Shown here piece after piece: positions 22,322-32,803 of a DNA stretch of 37,074 nucleotides. The DNA is taken from contig FLMG01004558.1 in the NCBI GenBank assembly GCA_900088475.1, positions 1 to 37,074 on the forward strand. The letters are read 5' to 3'. Position 1 is the stretch's first letter. Each line of letters opens with the position of its first letter. This stretch comes from Hyphochytrium catenoides. Taxonomy: Eukaryota; Sar; Hyphochytriomycetes; Hyphochytriales; Hyphochytriaceae. The notes beneath the pieces are model-generated. The model saw only the letters and a list, made by a program, of their open reading frames with translations. It ran no database searches and was not told where the DNA came from. The position numbers and the translations under genes are program-made.

Positions 22322-23197
22322 ATGAACTCTGTCTCTTTAGGCTTAGAAGTGCCCGAGGAACCATCGGCGGAAGACCATCAGCCATTTTCAGTCCCTTTGT
22401 CTCATGGGAACCCGAATGGGACCCATCAAGGCACTTCTCGAGATTCAGACGGTGACCACGATGGATTAGGTGCAACCCCAGTCGGGGGCACAGGTGTTAG
22501 CGCAGATCTTGACGGCGAAACCCTTCTGTCCATTGAAGATAATGGCCAGATAGAGAAGGCCAGCTGGGGTGGGCGCCGTGCGGGTGCGGGCAGGAAGCCC
22601 AAGACCAGAGGCGGTGGCGAGAGACCAAAGAGAAAACAGGGTAGCCTACACAAGGCAAAGAGCCATATGAGAAGAAAGTACTCAGAGATTAGGGCAGCCG
22701 TGACGCGTTCTAGCGGTAGTACCATCACGCAACAGGAAAGCCGCTTGGTCCTCCGCTGTTTGTCTACATTGGTGGTCGATAGAGACTTTACCCCTACGGA
22801 AGCTGTTAGAGAGTCTTCCCAGTTGCTGGGGCTTTCGCAGAAAACGGTAGGCTGACTTGTAGACGCACATAATTAGCCATTCTTCCTGTCCTAACCACCA
22901 TTGTTTCCATGTTCTTACAAGGTTTGGAGAATTCTTAAGACGATGGCCGACGAAGGTCAAGTGCTGGAGACTGATGCATCCAATCGTGGACAGTGCGTTG
23001 ACGAAAGGGCGGACAAGAGAGTCAAGGTTCCACGCGAAGTGTACGGTCAGATTGAAGAGTGGAAGCACGACTGTCAGAGCAAGAGTATGGAGGTCACGGG
23101 AAAGAGCTTGCAAGAGTTTCTTAGAGATCACGCAGATATTCATATCACTGAACGATCAGGAAGGCGCCTCTTGGAGCGGCTGATGGTCTTCGAGTGA
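22322..23197 (+). CDS. Transposase-like DNA-binding protein (paired HTH region, no catalytic domain), two exons
   Basis: Exons are 22322-22846 and 22922-23197, joined ACG|GTAGGC...ACAAG|GTT, giving 266 residues ending in TGA. Residues 1-80 are acidic and low complexity. Residues 82-105 are an AT-hook-like basic block (WGGRRAGAGRKPKTRGGG). A helix-turn-helix follows at about 140-181 (TPTEAVRESSQLLGLSQKT, then VWRILK). About 15 residues on, VPREVYGQIEEWK...GKSLQEFLRDH...TERSGRRLLERL forms a second HTH-like unit. This order (first HTH, short linker, second HTH beginning with a conserved basic helix) is that of the N-terminus of Tc1/DDE_3-type transposases in eukaryotic genomes, where the DDE domain would follow. 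Here the frame stops directly after the second unit and no DDE exon is visible downstream. It may be a truncated transposase or a domesticated DNA-binding protein. Confidence 0.7.
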
Positions 23198-24822
23198 GGG
23201 GGACTGCATATGCTTTTGGAAGCTCTCTCCTGCCGTCACTACCATCCAACTAGCTGAGAGCTGAGACAGGAACTGCTAGGCATCTGCTGTCTACTCCACC
23301 TGGACCAAGAAAGTGAATCGAGGGACATCGCACTGTGAAAGTGTGACTGGACGCTGGAAGCTTCAGCCGTGACTGCCTTTGATATGGGGTGCGTTTGTCC
23401 TTTCGGGCCCTTCTAAAGAACTTATATTCAACGAGTGGCCAACTCGATCAGCCAGACACCCTTCATGGGTTCTGGTGGCGAGCTCTGCTCTAGCTGCTCT
23501 GGCCATGTAAGCAATGGGGAATGGATGCAGCCACGACGTAGAAGGTACCAAGATCTCACTTCAGACGGAAATCTAGTGTGCCAGGGCGATTGACAGGAAC
23601 AACGAGGCCAGTTACCATTGCTATGTGTCACCGATCCTTTACAAGGTTATTATTTTCACTCTTGCTCGTAGAGTAGAGGGACGACGGAGTGGCGATACTA
23701 TTCCCGTACAGCGCATAGTAGGCGAAGACATCCTCAATGACATATAGACAGTCAACATACCTCAAAACATAGCAGCAGCCACTAAAACTTGATTGCTCAT
23801 AGCCAGTGGTGTGGTCTTCCGAGGCCTTCCAGTGCTCTTTTCCTGTCCCTAAGGTCCCACTGTTGCTGAGCTAGTTCAGCCTCTTTTCGTCGTTGCTATC
23901 ACTATTCATGCTGACTCTCGTCCCTCCTCATCAGGATAGTTCCTGAAGATCAGAGATCCTCTGCGGGGTCAACCATCCAGTATGGGTAGAACAGAATAAG
24001 CGACCATCCCCTGCGCCGCGCCTTACGTGCCTAAGCAGAGGCAGTGATCCCACTATGCGGAGCTACAGGTTCAGCCTTTAAAGGCCTAGAAGGGCTATGA
24101 CTTCTCGACACTGACACCGTATCGCCGCCTTCATCTCCGGACAGCATTGCCTGGGAGGAGGTATCATCAGTCAGCAGGAGAAGGCTCGCTTCCACATCGG
24201 GCCAAGGACCAAGGATCTCCAATAATCTGTGTGCCCTTTCGCAATCTCACTCCGCCCTCACCTACTGTTCGAAGTTACAACACGTACGAACATAGACACA
24301 TTCTGTCGTAAATAGCAGGTCCATCAACCCAGAGATCCCCTCGGACTCATGAGATCATGAGAGACCAGATGAAAGGACAGAAAGGCAGAAACCTGACCAA
24401 CACTAGGAGCCAGTGAGGGCAAGAGATGCGAAAGAGACAGACAGACAGAGAGAGAGAGAGAGAGACAGACAGAGACAGACAGAGAGAGACAGAGAAAGAG
24501 AGGGAGAGGGAAAAAGAGAGAGAGAGGGAGAGAGAGAAAAAGAGGCAGACAGAGGGAGAGAGTAGGGAGAGGGCTGAGGGCCCATCAGCGCTGCCTGATG
24601 GTTACGAGCAGCGAGTTATACAACTGCTGGCGGCTCCAACCCCAGAGATTCCCTTCTCAATATTAGCTGGTCCCCGCGCAAGATCTTGAAGACTCTGCGG
24701 TCGCGCTCTTGAGATTGCCAGCCCTCTGCAACGCCGAGGAGGTCAGGGGAACAGGCGCTGCAGACTCCTGCCGTAGCTCTAGTGCCTCCAACAACCCCAG
24801 CTGCTGCCATCCTCTCCTAATC
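23198..24822. other. Intergenic region before the CDF gene
   Basis: No coding frame is supported. The stretch was read for a DDE/D catalytic domain that could belong to the preceding gene and none was seen. It contains the GA repeat at 24437-24560. Confidence 0.45.
24437..24560. repeat. GA-rich microsatellite
   Basis: Interrupted (GA)n with GACA and GAAA units lies on the plus strand, about 260 bases upstream of the CDF start codon. It opens an Arg/Glu-rich shadow frame that is rejected as coding. Confidence 0.9.
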
Positions 24823-27022
24823 ATGTACGGCAGTGTAGACAGTAATAATGCCCCTGCAAGGAATCTTCCCCTCAGTCCTTTGCCTGAGAGGGCAGTGGAG
24901 AGAGATCTGGAAGAGATGCAGCGCCCAGGAAGCCACCGCATTGCTATCATCTCTCCCACCTCTTCTCCTAGAAAGAGCAGCAGCCGTAAGATGCTATACT
25001 GGTCGGAGAACAGTCAGGTGGAGCCAACAGACTTCCTATTATGCTCGTACTCTCGCCTGGCCCAGCTTAGGCGGCGCTCTCTTTGGCTTTTTTAATTATA
25101 TCGCACTCCTTTGCGCCCCTAGATCACATCTTCGTCTCCCTCTCTCCCTTGTCTTTTCCTCTGCCTTTCTTTCTCTCTCCTCTCCTTCTCTCTCTCACTC
25201 TCTTTCTGTTCTTCTTTTCTTTCTTTCTCTCTTTCTCAACCTCTCTCTGTCATGCCTGTCGCTCCAATAAAGAGTTTCCTCTTACTTTTGTTCTCTCCTT
25301 GCTCCCTAGAAACATCACTCTCGGGGCCATAGATTCGAGGACTCCGGGGATCTCCTCTCCCCTGCCCGTCCTGCACCTGGTACACCGGAGGAGGACGGCG
25401 TCTTACTAGAGAAGAATTTAGAAGAGAGAGGCGTTTTGCCGACCAACTGGCTTGCCAATCATGACCGTGTGCAGCTGGCAATCCACCTCTCTCTTGTGGC
25501 TAATGTGCTGCTCTGTCTTGCCAAGACCTATGTCTTCGTAGCCACCCGGTCTCTTGCTGTTCTTTCGTCTCTTGTGGACTCGTTGCTGGATCTCACCTCA
25601 CAGTTCATCTTCTGGTGGACTGATCGCTATTCGAAGATCCCTAACGTCGAGTACCCGGCAGGGAGGTGAGCTTGCTATAATCTCACTGTTTCTCTACGTC
25701 GCTGTCCTCTACATAGTAGTCTTCTGTTGCACATCTGCACTGTCTCGTTCTGTTGTCCACCTCATCAGGACCATTACAGGGTGCTCTTCTCTCAATTCCT
25801 TTCTGTTGTCTAGGAAGGAGAGCACAGAAGTCTCTGCATAGACTGACACTGGTTTCTACTGCTTCAATAGTTTGTCTGTTTGCGCGGGAGATCCCTATGC
25901 GTTTTCTCCTATTGACGTCTCACCCTTGTCTCTTTATTGCCCTCTCTACGTAGAACACGACTGGAGCCCGTTGGGATCATCATCGCGGCCGCACTGATGG
26001 GAATGGCGGCACTGGAAGTGATCCAAACCTCCGTGGAAACCTTACTTCAGGGCTGGACTTCCCACAACTATCCAGACCTTGACGTCTCTCCTGCTTCTTT
26101 CTGTATCATCCTGGTGGCAATCTTCACTAAGTTCGGTCTGTGGATTTACTGCCGCCGACTATCTTCACTCTCCGCGAGTGCTCGTGCCTTATCTCAGGTA
26201 TCCCCACGTCCTTTACCACGTTAGCTTCGCCCTGCCTCTCTGCAGTAGGACCCTTCGTAGGTCCCTTTCACTTCGACGTCAAGTTCTGGCTAAACAACCT
26301 CCGCCCCTCTCTGTGCTTTGAACGTCTAGGACCATTTGAACGACGTGCTGAGCAACAGTGTTGCCATTGCGTCTCTGATTGGCGCCATTATCAATTCACA
26401 TCTTTGGTACCTGGACGCTGTGGGAGCCATTTTGATCTCCATCTACATTGCATGGAGCTGGATACGGACGGGGAAAGAGCATGTTGACCAGCTCGTCGGA
26501 AAGAGTAAGTTTCAAGCGCTTGAGTCAGATAGGGCGTGGCATTGTTCAAAAATCAATTCTTTAACGCCTGGCTCTGTCTCTCGCCAACAGAGGCGGAAGA
26601 AGAATTTGTGGATGAACTCCGCAAGCTGGCATCTGAGCACCATCCGCTGCTGATGCCGGATATTATTAGGGCTTATCACTTCGGATGTAATTTTCTGGTA
26701 TGACCTAGCGACACTTTGATGTGGAACTAAAATGTTTCATTGGAGAGCTAAAGCTTCCCGCTTCCGGCCATTCTTCTCTTTGATGCCATCCTCGATGACC
26801 AATACCTGTCACGCCACACTGTGATTCCTTTAGGTTGAAGTGGAAGTTGTGATGCCTGAGGAGATGACGGTGCGCGAAGCCCATGACATTGGATTGGAGC
26901 TCCAGCGGAAAATTGAACGGTTTGACCGAGTGGAGCGGGCCTTCGTGCACATTGACTATCTGCAGCGGGACTATGATGAGCACAAGGTCCCGACAATCAA
27001 TGGAAGATCGTCTAGCGGCTAG
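24823..27022 (+). CDS. Cation diffusion facilitator (CDF/MTP-type) metal transporter, six exons
   Basis: Exons: 24823-25017, 25310-25665, 25954-26197, 26330-26504, 26591-26697, 26834-27022. Phases join, 1266 nt, 421 residues, TAG stop. CDF proteins export Zn, Mn or other divalent metals from the cytosol by proton antiport. The membrane region starts near residue 113 (NHDRVQLAIHLSLVANVLLC). The first metal-site motif is DSLLD (about 155-159), the second DHLND (266-270) in the fifth helix. Other family landmarks are TRLEPVGIIIAAALMGMAAL before helix 3 and the C-terminal cytoplasmic domain with IIRAYHFG, VEVEVVMPEEM, REAHDIGLELQ and VERAFVHIDY. DSxxD/DHxxD suits the Mn-type or mixed-specificity branch as well as Zn, so the substrate is not assigned. 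The N-terminal 110 residues are cytoplasmic and Ser/Arg/Glu-rich. The ATG at 24823 was chosen because the frame is open upstream without another ATG. CT repeats fill intron 1. Confidence 0.93.
25138..25242 (+). repeat. CT simple repeat in CDF intron 1
   Basis: Dense CTCTCT/TTTCTCT blocks lie inside intron 25018-25309. Confidence 0.8.
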
Positions 27023-27340
27023 ACGATTTGACAGAGAAACGCTAGCGCAACCTTAGACATGAACATTTCCACTATCTGTATCTATCTTAACGTGTGAAAA
27101 GGCTCGGAAAGTTACTGATGTTAGTTATGTGCTGCCTCTAACACTGTGGGAAGATTGTCGTCAGCTTTGTGCTCTTCAGTAGACGCTACGACTGGCTGAG
27201 TCTCTGTGACTGATCCTTTGCCTGGCTCTTGGCCCTCCTTCTTAACAGATCTAGACGTTTCCCCTGCAGTTAGCCTGCCACAGAGAAGAAATGGTCACTT
27301 CTATGAGACGCGAGAAGATCGATGAGATGAGCAATCGGGC
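27023..27340. other. Convergent 3' intergenic region, CDF and globin genes
   Basis: No coding sequence is supported. The region should contain both 3' UTRs. Confidence 0.5.
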
Positions 27341-28185
27341 CTACCTGCCGGTCCCAAATCTGGATCTACCGGTGCCCTGCAGCTCTCTTTGCTTTCTGAC
27401 CATATCTGTGTATGCTTTGGCCTCCTCGGCATCGATATCTCGGGATAAAACGCCCAGAGCTCGCTCCACTTTTATAATGCGGCCATCCAAGGCGAAGGGG
27501 AGCATGTACCTGTTAAGAAGACAGTATGAACCCCTTAGCCATATTATTGGATAACGATAAGAAGGGAGACAGGGCAGATTCGGTTCCTACTTTACCTGAG
27601 TACCATTGACATGAGGTTTGACCACGCATCCAACACCGTGTGTGCTTCTTCTTTGGCTCCCAGCATCGAAGCTAAGCTGACCAGCAGCGTGTCAATGTAT
27701 ACAGAGAACATCCACGGACGGATGGGTTTGAACTTGTGGGACTCTCCCAGACCTCGCAGTCGATCCCGCACAGAATCAGGATTATCTGGGTTGAGGCTCA
27801 GTACAAACTCTATGGCTAACACCATGACATTTCCTAGCCAAAGATCAACGATTTAGGTTATGTTTGACTCCTAAGCCACGCGTCAAGCCATACCTTTTCT
27901 CTTCAGGTCAGTGCCAAAGACTGCGTTAAACTCCTCTGAGCGCTCCATCAGGCGCTTGTAGAAGTCTGTGTAGAGATAGACCACTCCTGGCACATCATTC
28001 ACTTGCAAATCCACTAGTGTTAGCCAGGACTTTTTGCAGAGTTCCATAGTCTCCTGCGTCACTACAGGCTTAATCGGGAGCGAAGGAGGGTAATAATGTT
28101 CGATTAGAGCCTCCTTCGATAGCTTCTTATCCCAAGCCTCCTCTGCCCACGCATCATAATCCAGATGAGACTGTGCCTTCCCCAT
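27341..28185 (-). CDS. Single-domain globin-like protein, three exons, possible N-myristoylation
   Basis: Exons on the minus strand: 28185-27894, 27833-27596, 27509-27341, with GT-AG introns of 60 and 86 bases. The joined frame is 699 nt, 232 residues, TAG stop. The globin fold runs from about residue 40 to 185: helix A (TQETMELCKKSWLTLV), B/C (VVYLYTDFYKRLMERS), E (KGNVMVLAIEFVLSL) and F (LRGLGESHKFKPIRPWMF), where His130 fits the proximal haem ligand, then G/H (VYIDTLLVSLASMLG, AHTVLDAWSNLMSMVL). At the distal E7 position Lys appears in place of His or Gln, which is inferred from alignment by eye. A basic C-terminal tail of about 45 residues follows the fold (VERALGVLSRDIDAEEAKAY). The N-terminus reads MGKAQS, matching the MGxxxS myristoylation pattern. 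A role in oxygen, NO or redox chemistry is likely. Confidence 0.85.
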
Positions 28186-28743
28186 CTCTGCTGCGTGGTT
28201 CTGCTTTCTAGGCGTATGGCGAAGGCTGCTGTTGTTCGTTGGTAAGGGCCAGCTGCGGGATAGCCGCCCTCTTACAATTGCGCGCTTTATACTTCGCTTT
28301 GGAGCTAAGGCTGCAACTGGTACACTGGCGCTCTGAGGAAGAAGGTGTCGCCCATGAGCGCTAGGAGAACGGGAATGACACTGTTCGATAAGTACTCTAT
28401 TAGAATGAGAAGAGGTGCTAGTTCAGACTGTAGGAGACAGGATGACCTTCTTTGTTGAGTTCGCCCTCCTGTTCTCTAATAAAAAACTGTTCTGAGACTT
28501 GGGAAGAACCAGAATAGCCAGGCGGAACTAGATGTTTCATCTATGAATAAAGTTAAATAGTGACCCAAGACCGCCACTGTGCTTCCTTCCTAGAATGAGA
28601 ACCCCTCGTATCTAAGGGCGACAGGGGGTTCGGCCAGCGAGGGTACAGCTATGATCCTGGTTAGCAACATTTATGGAAATAAGCAAAGGGACATTCTGGA
28701 TGAGTAAAGGTAACCACTGGCAATTCGTAACGGCGCGCTTATG

Positions 28744-28944
28744 TCACTTCCTGACTGCACAGTGCTTGCACATCAATGCCTAAGAAACATCAAAGATAAC
28801 ACTTACGTCGCAGATGAATGCACAGCGCTTGCACATGCATGGCTTGAAGAGCCTATTGCTGGTGGGGAATGAAGCGGAACATTGATTAACACGTCTCCTC
28901 TTGCGCTTGAGGAGTAGATGATTGAGTGTCGCTAGGCCGCCCTC
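28744..28944 (-). CDS. Cysteine-rich coding candidate (doubtful)
   Basis: On the minus strand, a CCTAG acceptor at 28945 opens a 46-codon frame (28944-28807). It contains LKRKRRR, then NQCSASF and KPCMCKRCAFICD, and ends at a GTAAGT donor. After 27 bases a TTTCTTAG acceptor resumes in phase with ALMCKHCAVRK and TGA. The paired CK(R/H)CA knuckles resemble cysteine-rich ends of some transposases or zinc-binding proteins. A 27-base intron is far below others in this window (about 57 upward), and the two knuckles coincide with a DNA direct repeat, so this could be a relic or chance. No upstream exons were found. Confidence 0.25.
28756..28842. repeat. Imperfect direct repeat
   Basis: TGCACAGTGCTTGCACATC (from 28756) and TGCACAGCGCTTGCACATG (from 28819) are near-identical and 63 bases apart. 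On the minus strand they encode the two CK(R/H)CA knuckles of the doubtful candidate. Confidence 0.7.
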
Positions 28945-29247
28945 CTAGGAGACACGGCTCCTGGAGCAGGTACCAGCTATCTACGCCCATCCACTCTCCT
29001 CAAAGACCCCAAGCCTGGGATAGCTAGTGGCTGGCCCTACTGAACTGATGACTTATTGGCCGTGGCACCTCCTCATCGATCTTTCCCGACGTCTACTACC
29101 TCGCTAGCGACTGGGCGACAATGTAACGGACGGATCGTGTTCATCCACAAGTCTGCGTTGGAGTGGGTCAAGTATGTAAAGCGACTAGCACTACTTACTT
29201 AGTATTGGTTGCTGTCTCTTATATAGTTATTATCCGGCACCCAGACC

Positions 29248-29625
29248 ACAAGTACAAGTACTACTCTACTGGGCATAAGGGCCAGCAGTGTCTATACTTA
29301 TTGGTATGTGCTTGATAGCTTTGGAAGGGCCTTTGAGTTAGATACTTGTTCTGTATCGCACTTAGCCCGGTGCAAGTACTTGTACACCCTACTTGTATAT
29401 TAAGCCTGTCTTGTCGGGAAGAAAACGGTACTAGGTACTACCTATAAATCTTATAAATCTATACTTGTACAACAACTACTACTGTTTCTTCCTTTGATGC
29501 GGCCGTCTTATTTAATGTAGTTCTACAAGTAAGAATAATAAGGAGAAAAGTAAGTCTTTCCTGGGCTTATTTCTCTTATTCAGTAGTTGTACAGTGTAAG
29601 TACAGGTGCAAGTACAAGTACCGCA
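29248..29625. repeat. Cluster of ACAAGTAC/GTACTTGT motifs
   Basis: ACAAGTAC occurs at 29248-29255 and 29254-29261 (overlapping). The 10-bp palindrome CAAGTACTTG lies at 29373-29382. Further TACTTGTA or ACAAGTA copies occur near 29390, 29462, 29524 and 29605-29625 (GTAAGTACAGGTGCAAGTAC). The region is AT-rich and has no gene. Confidence 0.7.
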
Positions 29626-32028
29626 GTTGGTTTCATGACAGAGTCAAAGGACGATGATGGCCCAGGCGCCAGCAGGTGCAGCTCTTCGTCATCTCCTCCT
29701 CCTGCCGTTATCACCACCATCTTCTGCTGCCCTGTCTCTGCCGCGGATTACATCGATTACACCGCCGCCAGCCGCCAGTCCTCGAGGATGATAGTAAATG
29801 ACTCGGTTCAGCGGGTAGAACTATTACACACTACTGTGCCACCGTGATCAGTAGTAGTAGGAGCAATAGAACTAATGTGCCAATCAGCCAGTCGGCATCA
29901 GAGCCAGAGTAAGTGGTTGGTAATGTTGCCGTTGCTGCTGCTTGCTACTGCAGACTGTCTTCAAAGATTTGGCCAAGGAGAAAGAAACAATGTAGGTTTG
30001 AGCTTCCCCTTTCTCCTATTGAGCTGATGCAGAGCGTGTCTCTGCTTGTAGGGGCCTGTGACGCGATTCCGCCCTCCCCTTTCACTTCCTGCCTCCTTTC
30101 TCTCTTTCCTTGAGCTGGTATAGCCTCCTGCTGCATGTTTACGCAGGGTGCTGTTCGTCAATGGGGCTCCAGCGACGTGCCGTCGTCTCCCTATCTTCTG
30201 TCTGTCGGTAATGATGCGTTTCTTTCGCCTCCATCGGCCACTTCGGTATAATTGCCTATTACACTCAAAGAAGCTTCGTCATCTTCGTCAGCGAGTATTA
30301 AGAAGAGCATCTCCATTAGCTGGCAGTAGGAACGATCAGCCGATTGCTATATCTGTATCAAGCAAACTGGTCACAGGTGGAAATTGGCTCTTGTTGTCCT
30401 AAGAAGAACCAGCATCTTCGTTAGAGTTAACAGATTCCATCAGTCCTCCTGTCTACTCTAACAATGACTACGCCGGCTGCCCTTTACAATTTATGAAGGG
30501 CACCTCTCCCTCATCAGTTAAGTTCTATTACTTGATAGCAGAACGTTCCGTGCCAGCTCTTGTCAAACAAAAAGCTTAATTTGTCCGCTGAGAGGAGATC
30601 TTATACTGGTGTCCAATCTAAACTGCTCTACAATGGTACTGCGGAAAATATATGATGAGATGATGGACCATCCGCAGCAGACGCCGAACAATAGTTGAAA
30701 GCTACTTTGTAGTAAGGCCAATCTTATTGAGTTCCTGGACCTAATAGGTCAACAGCACCAATATGGAGAAAGGTGGCCAAAGAGGTGCCGGCACCATGAG
30801 AGAGTAAGAGATGGCGTCTCCTTGGATAAGATGCCATATTGTCGATATGGCCTGGAAGGAAGAGGGGACAAGGACCCATAATAAAAGAGAAGAGGAACAG
30901 CTTTGGAGGACACTATGACCCCTGTAGAAGTGCTGGGGATCAGGTAGAACTATAGCTGCAGCCGCAATGCTCCCTTTAGAGGACCTCATGGCACCTTGAA
31001 AAGCGATAGTAATTAGTCCGATTATGGCTGATGGAAGCTGCTATTAATAAGAGCTGGTGGACCGGCGACACAGAAGATAGAAAGGCAGGAACACCGCGAC
31101 TGCTGCTCATCGTGGTCAAACAGCCATCTTGATATTTAGCTACAATACCCGCAGGACGGCCCTGCGCAGTATTAGATCAGTAGCCAAGAAGATCCCTGTT
31201 CTATGAGTTCTGCCTTCTGTCTCCTCCCTGCATGTCTCGGTTTGAAGATGAGGCAGGAGCAGGAGGGGTCCAGGATCTATGACAGTCCGTCATCCGACTA
31301 TCTCCTCTTTCCCAAGTGGCCCATGTTCTATTGTCTATCATCTACGGTGCATCCAGTTCCAGGTCATCCGCCCGTCATGTGGATGTCGATGCCGGGCGGG
31401 TCAATCGCCGTGATTACTGGGCAACCATCTCGTCCTTTGACTTTAATACCGAGTCTTCTGTCTGTGGCTCCTTCGTTCGATTTCGTCGGGATGCCAGCGA
31501 CTGCCCTCGAGGAGGACGAGAGGTAAGCCCGCCAGCGTCTTCGGCATGAGGGTCACAATCTGCTGTGTCTTGCATCATTAGCTAAACGGGTCCATTCTAC
31601 ATGAGCAGCTGACTTGGGGGAAGAGAAGGTATAGACGCGGAGGAGGAGTCTTTGCTTTCAAACTTTTGGCTATAGGGCTTTGAGAATACATAGACAGGAC
31701 CTAGAATGACTGAGGAGTCTTCTATGTTCTACTCTAAGAAAAAGAAGTCATCACCAACCAGATAAAGGCCTTGTATGTGGCAGCTGGTTGGATAAGAATG
31801 AGCAAGTCTCTAGCTTCTGATAGAAGTCACTCCATCTATCAGCCATTGGACTTCTTGCCGGCCTAATGATTGGTTTGACTCTCTATACATTCTGTACAGG
31901 GCCAGCAACCACAAGCGGCTGCACCAAGATGTTTCTCCGTTCAATCCTCGTTATCTTCAACGCTTGCTTCCTTGACAACGATGGCAGGTATGGCACCATC
32001 CATTTCCTTTTAAAGCATCTATGCTGCT

Positions 32029-32050
32029 GCTTGCTTGCTTGCTTGCTTCC
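32029..32050 (+). repeat. Short (CTTG)n microsatellite
   Basis: About five consecutive CTTG units are seen in the gene-poor block, followed by CTTCCTTG. Confidence 0.75.
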
Positions 32051-32803
32051 TTGCTGGTGCGTGCTAGCCTGCGACTGCTGCGGCTGCTGCTGATGTGCTG
32101 CAGATGGTGCAGATCCATCAGTTCCCAAGTCAGACTCTCATCTGCTGCTGACTGAAAATTCTCTTCCTGCCCTTGTCTTTGTTCCCATCAGAACCACATG
32201 TATTCCATATATGATAGTAATTCTCGAGTGTATTTGTAAATTCTCTATAGGTGTATTCTGAATAGCCATTGGATAGTGTTCGACGAACTCTATCTTAGGC
32301 AAATCCTCCACCTCTCCCTCCCTCCAGCTGGCAAGCTCTACCACTCCTCTTAGCGCCCAGCTGTTGCTGCTGCCTCTTGGAAGGAAGAAAGATCTCATCT
32401 CCCTTCTCTCATCTATCTTCCCCGTCGTCTTCTCTTCCTCCTTGTGCATTAGTCAGCTCATCCGTAGCACCCGCAGAAGGCTTCCCTCTTGCTTCTTCCA
32501 GACCAAGTTCGCTGTTCGTCCTTCTTTGAAGGCCTTACGTACAGGGAAGGGCCCCAGTAGAGCTCCCAGTAGCACGGTTCTCTAACTTAGCGGTGCACTA
32601 GCCATTCAAAGGTTAATCTTCTTCACAAGCAACATTTAGAAAAGATCTTCAGCCTCTCAACAGCTCTATTGGCAGCTAGTTCTTCCCGTGGAGCATCGAG
32701 GACCAGTCTTGATCTTCAGCAAAAGGTTCACCTACTAGGTTGAGAGGTGATATTCGTCTTCCAGTCTCCATCAGAGCCTTTTCATCCATTACTTTCAGAC
32801 AAG

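Larger units (their letters stand above)
28186..32803. other. Gene-poor 4.6-kb block
   Basis: No gene is firmly supported. Open frames in it (for example near 29587-29847, 31203-31549 and 32364-32585) have no domain, no consistent splice partners and mixed composition. It contains a cysteine-rich candidate exon pair (28744-28944, minus), a cluster of ACAAGTAC motifs (29248-29625) and a short (CTTG)n repeat (about 32029-32050). The immediate upstream part (to about 28400) should hold the globin promoter and the last few hundred bases the HIG1 promoter. Confidence 0.5.

Noticed and set aside
23198-24400. Downstream catalytic (DDE) exon for the HTH protein
   Set aside because: No frame on the plus strand shows a convincing DDE motif or long transposase-like composition.
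24426-24689. Arg/Glu-repeat open frame
   Set aside because: It is a GA microsatellite read as protein, with no domain and no link to the CDF exons.
31203-31549. Overlapping open frames on the plus strand ending at a GTAAGC
   Set aside because: Two frames are open at once, neither has a domain or a splice partner, and the start context is unsupported.
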